DNA of 64,000 bases from Ephydatia muelleri (Eukaryota > Porifera > Demospongiae > Spongillida > Spongillidae): the NCBI GenBank assembly GCA_013339895.1, contig JABACO010000003.1, positions 5,358,537 to 5,422,536 of the forward strand, read 5' to 3'. Positions 57,583 through 64,000 of this stretch are shown piece by piece. Every line of letters begins with the position of its first letter. Within the stretch, counting starts at the first letter, position 1. The translations under genes and the position numbers were made by a program. The notes under the pieces are model-generated. The model was not told where the DNA came from. It saw only the letters and a program-made list of their open reading frames with translations, and made no database searches.

Positions 57583-58440
57583 ACCATTTCTACCAGCATG
57601 ACCACACTCCTGAACGTATGATTCGATGTCCAATGAAGGTCCCCAATGGATGACCTGGAGTACAGGGGCATGGCTTGAACCAAAAGAGGCTACAATAGAA
57701 TCTCGTATGGATTTTCGTGTTACACCTGTATACACGTCCACAAGGCGAAAAATTGCTAAATTTGGTGCCGCAACTGGTTCAGTGAACTCTTGTTTTAGTG
57801 AAGAATGAAAGAAGTGGTACAGTTCTGCGCACTCTTCACACCTTCTACAGTAAATTATTACCCTTGGCAGTCGACATCTAACAGCACTAAGCTTAATAAC
57901 CAATGGTGTAAAGACATCTTCTATGCTCGCTTTCACACGTACTGAATAAATAATATTAGGCTTATCTGGTGATGAAGACACAATGACTGTGCCAATAAGA
58001 CCCAAATTAGAAAGCCACCAAATTAATTTTATACACAGGAGTCCTGAGCATTTCTCTCCATTTCGTCTTTTGCAACAAACGTTGCTGAAACACCTTTAGA
58101 GTTGAATGCTGTTACTTGTAGTCATAAAAAACTGTTAGTGCAGCCTAATTTTATAATGAGTTGCAACATACTTGGTCCTTCATCAAGGCAATTAGCGGCG
58201 ACACGACGATCACAATGCTTCCAACGCGCCTATAGAGGTAGTCAAAGGCGAACGGTAGCACGGAGAAGCACAACGATTTACCGCTCCCAGTGGGGAGAAT
58301 GATGAATACATCATTTCCTTGCATATAAAGTTCTTCACGGCTTTATCCTAATATAATGGAGGGATATCCCAGCTTTACACAAGCTTTTACGATGATGGCG
58401 TCGAGATATGCACGTTTCGGTCGTTTGTACGGAGTTAAAT
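57583..58440 (-). pseudogene. RecQ-like DNA helicase remnant
   Basis: On the minus strand from about 58440: a lead-in KLGYPSIIL, then at 58324 MQGNDVFI with LPTGSGKSLCFSVLP (Walker A, motif I) and VVSPLIALMKDQ (motif Ia). After an interruption between duplicated CAAG words comes NSKGVSATFVAKDEMERN. Motifs II (DEAH-type) and III are missing. From 58005 the helicase C-lobe resumes: RVIIYCRRCEECAELYHFF (motif IV), YTGVTRKSIRDSIVASF, VIHWGPSLDIESYVQECGHA (motif VI). The FGMGID motif V region is absent before VIHWGP, and the motif VI arginine is His (GHAGRN). It ends in the 43-base repeat. The combined losses make it nonfunctional. Confidence 0.82.
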
Positions 58441-58858
58441 TAGACAGAAACTACGCTCCCTTCCAAGACGATTGGTCGGACAGCACGTGGTGGCCACGTG
58501 GGTGGGGTATTAATAGAGTTGAAGGGTCGTAACAGTCAGTCTAAGCGTGAGTGCACGACTGGTAACTTTTCCCCATGAGTGTTTATGCTACATGATATCT
58601 GCAGACAGGAAGCTGAGCAAGTGTGCCTTAACCAAAACGGCAGATCATGACATGAAGGAACCCAAATTGACTTAGACGGGTGCATGTGGCTGAACTTTGT
58701 TGTTTGTGTTATTTGTGAGCGGTGTGCTGTAATGGTCTTTTCCCTACTGCGTGGATTTTTCCCACTGGGTTTTTCCCACAGAGGTTTTTTTCCATGCGGG
58801 TGTGTGGGCCCACCCCGCTAAATTAATATGTGTGTTTTCTGCATGGCCCCCGCTCGGT
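58441..58858. other. No gene recognised
   Basis: GC-moderate non-coding sequence. TTTTTCCCAC-like words repeat near 58740-58800. Confidence 0.4.
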
Positions 58859-59847
58859 GTGGTAGGATGTGTGCAGTTGGTGTCATTTTAGTTGGTGTCA
58901 GGTTATGAATGTGTATTATGTGGCTGTGTGTGTGTTTGCAGGCGTGCCACAACGACGCTAAACCATACCCAGACCCATAGGCGTAGAGTTTTATTTAGCC
59001 CCGGGGGGGGGGGGGGGGGGGGCTGGGTATATATACAGATACCGGTAAGTTGGGTAGGGGGTGGGCAAACTACATGCATTTGTACATATATATATTGAAG
59101 GTACATGACTACGTATACATTTATTTGATAAACATTCTTTTCATGCATGGAATTTCATGAGGATAAACAATGACAGATGAGCATCATTATGTTGTGGCTA
59201 TGTTGCATTATGGAGAGAGAACACATTCATGCGTATACAGGAGCTTTTTTGATGAATTCGTCAAGTAATTGGTTTGAGTCTAATTTTTTTACTATTCAGT
59301 TCAGAATGGCAAGAAGTCACTGCAATGTGATTTAACCGTTCTTGGGTCATTGTTGAGCGCAGGTATGCTTTGAGTCTTGGAACAAATGCTGTATATGAAT
59401 CCTCTCGTAAGGGGCATTTGCAACTTGACAGCATTTGTATAAGCTGAGCAAAAGACACAGCGTTTGTCCGTGTTGTACTCGATCCAGTTGTACTTCGCTT
59501 TCCAACTAAGCTGAAATTTTCTACCCGAACCACATAGCTCCTCAGATCTAGGTTCATTACACTTCTCTGAGGTCACTTTTGAGATCATCTGACTTACCTC
59601 CGAAAGTTCCGCAACGTGTCGTGATCACGTTGCCTTTGTCCATGGGATGTTCACAAGCATCTATAAGTACTTCACTCTGCTTACTAGGCTCAGCTGCTGT
59701 CGATATTGGTTGCTGACAAATCTTTTTTTGCACAAAATAGTAGTCATTTCGCTTCATCGTTGCTGTGCACGTGCACGATTTGCAAATTAGAAGGCGGGTC
59801 TAACACATAGCGCATATTAATAAATTTATAAAATGAATAAGTACGCC

Positions 59848-59879
<32 letters not shown>

Positions 59880-60040
59880 TCAACCCCTCAGCCCCCCCGT
59901 ACTCTACGCCCATGCCCAGACCCTTATTCCCGTTTAGCGTCGTTGTGCACGACTGCAAACACACACACACACAGCCACGTAATACACATTCATAACCTGA
60001 CACCAACTAAAATGACATCAACTGCACACATCCTACAACG
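58859..60040. mobile_element. Element of about 1.2 kb with inverted arms of about 130 bases around a hAT-type fragment
   Basis: GGATGTGTGCAGTTGGTGTC at 58863 and its near complement ending at about 60036 define arms that pair through TTATGAATGTGTATTA and on to GGCGTAGAGT. Both arms lead inward to long G runs (59003-59022 and 59849-59877, both on the plus strand). A piece of the MITE family of 137-245 is nested in the right arm (59930-59948). No target duplication was established. Confidence 0.6.
59301..59757 (-). pseudogene. hAT-type (TTF/ZNF862-like) zinc-finger fragment
   Basis: Two overlapping minus-strand frames (59557-59757, then 59301-59588). The second reads RKFQLSWKAKYNWIEYN, RCVFCSAYTN and later VKSHCSDF, matching the pattern FQ-x2-W-x3-Y-x-W followed by a C-x2-C-type finger found at the N-terminus of hAT-related zinc-finger proteins. 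In the second finger position Cys is replaced (CSAY). No transposase core follows. It is a remnant. Confidence 0.5.
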
Positions 60041-60247
60041 CTAAACCAATTCAGTGTCATTGGAGGGTTAAGGGTGGATGTAAGGGGAGTGTAGAGGAGT
60101 GCTGTAGGCAATGCATGGGAGGGAGCGTTGCTTGCCAATGCTTCCATGACTAAAACGTGCTCTAACTTATTACAATTACGCTCCATAAATGACGTCATGG
60201 ATGCTCCGTGTGCGCCTAAAATCAGTACCACTCAGAACGTAGGCAGT

Positions 60248-60325
60248 TTACCAGACCCTCTTTCGGCGTAGTGGTGATGTAATCCATCCGCAGCTGCGGG
60301 AATAAGGGTCTGGGTACGAGACTAG
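60248..60325. mobile_element. Half copy of the MITE seen at 137-245
   Basis: CGTAGTGGTGATGTAATCCA and ATCCGCAGCTGCGGGAATAA through GGTCTGGGTACGAGACTA match the right two-thirds of 137-245. The left inverted arm is mostly missing. Confidence 0.85.
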
Positions 60326-60419
60326 GACGACCCCGCGCAGGTGCATGCATGTGATGATTAAATAATAGTATGATTTAAAGTTGTACACGCCACTATTTCA
60401 CACATTTTTTTAACACTGC

Positions 60420-60492
60420 TTATTCAGCATGGTAGTCGCTTTGTAGCCCTACCCAGTATAGAAGACAGCTGTAACACCAGAATTTACGAAAG
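60420..60492 (+). promoter_or_regulatory. Putative untranslated first exon of membrane-protein gene 2
   Basis: TTCAGCATGGTAGTCGCTTTG through ACACCAGAATTTACGAAAG with the donor GTAAGT at 60493 resembles 45490-45566 and 40150-40234. The corresponding acceptor would be GCCAACAG at 60775-60782, before ATG 60785. Confidence 0.5.
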
Positions 60493-60784
60493 GTAAGTTT
60501 GGAAACCCCTAAAGCAAGTAGTGATCCGCGTATAAATATTTAACCGTGGTGCGTGCAACGACACTATATATCAACGGCATTGTACGCATGTCTATTAGTA
60601 GCTTGGATCAGAGTATCCACTTGATGAGGTCAATAGGCGTACGCATTTTCTTAATGGCTGTTTCTGTTTTCTTTTTAATTCCATTGGTTTGACACGTTGT
60701 GCGGTAAAGCCCATACCATGTGAGGGCGTGGCGAGATGCCAGGTTTCCAGAGAGATAATTATGTCTGCTTTTCGCCAACAGGCA

Positions 60785-62512
60785 ATGAATCTATCTCTTG
60801 TGTCTATCTTTATATTTCTTCGCCTGTTTGGATTGGGAAGAAGCGACAATTGTGTCGACTGTCCAAACTACGGCACAATCTTGACCTGTGATCCACAGAC
60901 GTGCGATAGGAACCTCTTGAATGGCTACTGGGCGGGCAATGTCACTGATGGAGGCGAAATATTGGTCGGTTTGTGTCCTCTCGGATATTGCCTGTACAAC
61001 GAGTCAGGTCAATTCATTCAGATTCCACATGGCGCGACTCAGACGATGGGCGACTTCTTATGCAACGACACTCGAAGGATGGGAATCATCTGCGGCCAAT
61101 GTCAGCCGGGAAACGCACCCGCCATAAATTCCGGTACGGCTGGATATGCAAGTGACTGTGTCCCTTGCGACGGGCAAAGTTCAAAGATCAACTGGGTCTA
61201 CTACCTTCTGGTGATTTACGTTCCACTCCTCGTGGTCTTCCTCGTTATCATCGTCTTCAACATCCGTCTGACCACCGGTCCAATGAATTCAATCATACTC
61301 TTTGCCCAAGTTATTTCATCCACTCTCGATATCAATCAGCAAGGTGCGGCTCCACTTAACGTAGTGTACGGCAAAGGCACAACGGCCTTCGAGAAATCGT
61401 ACCAAATTCCGTACAACCTATTCAACTTGAACTTGTTTGGAAACCTTTTCCCGCCATTTTGTTTGCATGAAAATATGAGTTCGTCCGATGTACTAGTGTT
61501 ACGATACGCCGAAGGTTTCTTTCCCGTGTTGATCATCGTAGTGATTCTCCTCCTGTTGCGCTGTCAGAGATGTTTGAAGGTGAGTGCCAGACTTCCTTCT
61601 TTCTGCGGACACCATCGGAAGTATCGCATTGGTACCTCATTGGTGCACGCGTTTGCTGCATTCGTTCTCTTATCTTATAATCGGTTGTGCCAGACAACTG
61701 TTTTCCTACTAACACCCGTTAGGTTGCGCGACCCCTTCCTTAAAGCAGTAGATGAGAGAATTTTTTTCCAAGGTGACTATCGATTATGGGATTCTTATTA
61801 CGTCGTTCACTACAAACTTCCTGCTTACTTGGTGACTGTTCTTCTCGTTGCTACGCTAATTGTGCTTTTTCACTATCCGGTGAAATGGGTGGAGAGACTT
61901 GTATCGAAAGTGGGCTGTTTGAGGAACGTGTACCCGTCAGCAAGCATCGCTATACTGCTGGATACGTTTCAGGGTTGTTTTAAAGACAATCGACGCTATT
62001 TTGCGGGTCTGTACTTAGCATTGAGATTGTTGCTGTTCTACGCATATCTGCTCCCAATTTTGACGACTCTACTTGTGCAGCAAGTGCTCTTTATAGTGTA
62101 CATCTTTCTACTCTCCGTCTTAAAACCATACAAGGATAATCGCCTCAACATTCTCGATGTCGTCATCTTCACTGATATGGCTCTCATCAATATCCTGACG
62201 TGGTTTACTATTGATACGACGTTTCAAACCGACCCCGCATCATTGTCGGCGTGCATTATTATGGAATCTATCTTGGTATTTTTACCAATGGTCTACCTCG
62301 TTGCCATTCTGTTGTGGTATTGCACCAGCTGTCACGAAGGAGCAAGTGAGAAGATGAAGAAATGGCGTGATACCATGATAAAACGTTTACCTAGCTGGGC
62401 TGGGAACCGAATCGGTTCGCCACTGCCTCCATTGTCTTCATTCGAAGTGCGCTCGGAAGTCAACACTGCGGTTGAATACTCATTGCAACTAGAACGGGAC
62501 AGGTCATTGTAG
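60785..62512 (+). CDS. Cys-rich multi-pass membrane protein, paralogue 2
   Basis: 575 residues from ATG 60785, chosen because it aligns with the start of paralogue 1 and follows a conserved CAACAG acceptor-like site. An open frame extends upstream to 60689 but has no counterpart there. It shares the same signal peptide, Cys-rich ectodomain and roughly eight membrane segments, nearly identical over most of the length, with most changes in the loops near residues 300-350 and in the tail. The tail is unrelated in detail and carries no 15-residue duplication. Synonymous and replacement changes are both scattered, so it looks like a functional duplicate. Its function is unknown; the ectodomain suggests extracellular binding. 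Confidence 0.87.
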   Translation: MNLSLVSIFIFLRLFGLGRSDNCVDCPNYGTILTCDPQTCDRNLLNGYWAGNVTDGGEILVGLCPLGYCLYNESGQFIQIPHGATQTMGDFLCNDTRRMGIICGQCQPGNAPAINSGTAGYASDCVPCDGQSSKINWVYYLLVIYVPLLVVFLVIIVFNIRLTTGPMNSIILFAQVISSTLDINQQGAAPLNVVYGKGTTAFEKSYQIPYNLFNLNLFGNLFPPFCLHENMSSSDVLVLRYAEGFFPVLIIVVILLLLRCQRCLKVSARLPSFCGHHRKYRIGTSLVHAFAAFVLLSYNRLCQTTVFLLTPVRLRDPFLKAVDERIFFQGDYRLWDSYYVVHYKLPAYLVTVLLVATLIVLFHYPVKWVERLVSKVGCLRNVYPSASIAILLDTFQGCFKDNRRYFAGLYLALRLLLFYAYLLPILTTLLVQQVLFIVYIFLLSVLKPYKDNRLNILDVVIFTDMALINILTWFTIDTTFQTDPASLSACIIMESILVFLPMVYLVAILLWYCTSCHEGASEKMKKWRDTMIKRLPSWAGNRIGSPLPPLSSFEVRSEVNTAVEYSLQLERDRSL

Positions 62513-62642
62513 AGCGCGCATGCGCAGGCCTCAATATTGTGCATAATAATACAACTTTTTGCCTTAGTTGTCTGTTGTAATGTTAGGTGTGCAACGAATT
62601 AACACCGACCTGCTTTAAAGCCAGTGTTATAGCGGGTTTGGT

Positions 62643-62683
<41 letters not shown>

Positions 62684-64000
62684 ACCCTCCTAAAATTGCC
62701 CCGCGGAATTTTGTCCTGGGGGATACATTCTGCATGCTAGCGGATTCGGATAGGTCCCAATGAATCGAATATATAATTAGTTGAATATCAAGCATCCAAT
62801 TAAACAGAATTAACAGATCACTTCGGAATGACATACGTCGTACTACCAAACATGATTGGATCAATGTCTAAATAGGCCATTTGGTATGCATGCAGTGTGT
62901 GGTAGCATAGAAATCGTGGCTTAGATGACCAGATTTGAGAGAGCGGCATGTTCAGTATCTATCCCCGAAGTGATCATTTTAAAAATTGGATGTTGATTAT
63001 TCCAATAATTATAAATTCATTGGGGCCGACTTTCGTCATTGATCAGCCGATTCTAGCCGGTATTGTCTTCTCTCTGCCCCCCCCCCCCCCCACGCCCCCA
63101 CGCCCCCCCCCCCCCCCCTTCCCACACCTCCCATAGCCTTTGTGTTTATTTGTAGGCAAGCCTGTTATGGTCCGACGGACTATAACAAGTTCTGCCTAAT
63201 CAGACTGTCTACATTATATAGATCTTATACGCAGCCCCTAGGCAAAGGCAAGCTGCCTGTACTAAAATTACTATTGGAACGGAGTGTTCACAATAATAGC
63301 TCAGTTTGTACAATAAGTAAAGCAACCATTTAGTCTTGAAAATGTAATTTTTGTTCACATTCATACCCCTAGCCCATGTACATGCAGTTTAATCTTTGTT
63401 ATCAAAAGGTTAAATCAACTCGTTCACAATTCATGAATGCCAAAGCCAGCAACCGATAGCAACAATAGTAACGAAACAATAAGCATGTATCAATGTTCAT
63501 AAATGTCAAAGAAACAGTTATTGAGTGCAAAAAGAACAGAGCCATCTTGTTTTCTTCTGCTGTCTAGTCATGTTGGAAAGTGCCAATGCACACATCACCA
63601 TGGAAGCGTTCTTTGCAGAGGCTGCAGCAAATCATAGTGATGTCTGGTAGTCCTGGCATCTTCAGGACTATAAATATGTAATATTGAAGGTGTGAAGATG
63701 AGCAAACAATATTGATACATGCATGCAAATTTGCTACATACAATAACTGCTAAAGTGCATAATTATAAAAATCATCTTGCTCTTGTGGGACAGAACCTGA
63801 ATGAAATTAAATGTGACCCTAACACCATGCAGCTTATCTAAGCTGGACTTTTGTGGAGGAGTGGACTGTACGTGGTGGAGTGACTGGTGGAATGGACTGT
63901 AGTGGAGGGCTGGTAGGGAGGCTGGTGGAATGAACAGCAGTGGAGCGACTAAAATAGGAATGGTGGTGGACTTGGTGGTCTTTGACACAGTTTTAAATTC
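62513..64000. other. No confident gene; C runs and a dispersed repeat
   Basis: Contains a run of about 40 C (62644-62683), C-rich runs at 63077-63118, and the second dispersed repeat. Minus-strand 63590-63671 reads MICCSLCKERFHGDVCIG before a stop and looks like the zinc-binding end of some transposon protein, but it is too short to assign. 63840-63980 has repeated GTGGAGTGGACTG-like words. Confidence 0.45.
62933..63045. repeat. Dispersed repeat of about 110 bases, copy 2
   Basis: Second copy of the sequence at 35420-35530, same orientation, with small insertions and deletions. Confidence 0.75.

Noticed and set aside
60689..60784. Upstream extension of the paralogue 2 frame
   Set aside because: It has no counterpart in paralogue 1 and contains the likely splice acceptor, so ATG 60785 is preferred.
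1..64000. CRISPR arrays, bacterial operons, tRNA genes
   Set aside because: Exon-intron structure and transposon types show an animal genome. The tandem arrays have no spacer structure, and no tRNA cloverleaf was recognised by eye; a tRNAscan run would settle the last point.

Overview
The window reads as genomic DNA of an early-branching animal, most probably a sponge. This is inferred from content, not from a database match. The evidence is a 29-exon P-type ATPase gene with short GT-AG introns, an intronless RING/TRAF/MATH gene with a broken second copy, a cAMP-receptor-like seven-helix receptor, two Cys-rich multi-pass membrane proteins, and reverse-transcriptase elements whose proteins start with a Cys-x2-Cys cluster of a kind I associate with sponges. 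Dinucleotide repeats, long G or C homopolymers and many transposon remnants complete the picture. One 1000-base assembly gap lies at 1287-2286.

Layout. 1-643: end of a TIR element, a broken TRAF-like copy and a palindromic MITE inserted in it. 2711-5210: a fragment of a Cys-rich retroelement protein and two minisatellites. 5673-10394: two convergent decayed non-LTR retrotransposons meeting at an (AAT)n tract. 10395-17758: no gene recognised; GT repeat and two foldback MITEs. 17759-29838: the P2C-type (Na,K/H,K-ATPase-like) gene, assembled here into 999 codons with frame kept throughout. 30236-33236: a 670-base purine tract, the receptor gene on the minus strand, and a decayed duplicate of the last two ATPase exons. 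33727-35370: transposase remnants, including ISXO2-like pieces. 36324-37520: the intact TRAF-like gene. 39224-39740: a 5'-truncated retroelement copy. 41607-44844: a 3.2-kb TIR transposon with integrase-like and OTU-protease-like coding. 46819-48573 and 60785-62512: two closely related membrane-protein genes in the same orientation, each preceded by a similar untranslated first exon; a third, orphan copy of that first exon sits at 40.2 kb. Between the paralogues lie a pogo-like transposon with TIRs and TA flanks (51526-53809), a 44-base relic of the 18S rRNA 3' end, a decayed DUF6589-like gene, a 1.7-kb foldback element, a decayed RecQ-like helicase and a hAT-type zinc-finger fragment.

The probably functional host genes are the ATPase (membrane cation transport, but with altered ion-site residues and no M9 exon that I could find), the receptor, the TRAF-like protein and the two membrane-protein paralogues. 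Most of the rest is mobile DNA at various stages of decay, often nested. The most interesting leads are the ATPase ion-site substitutions, the integrase/OTU transposon, the adjacent DUF6589-like and RecQ-like remnants, the 18S rRNA 3' end relic, and the first-exon copies shared by the membrane-protein family.
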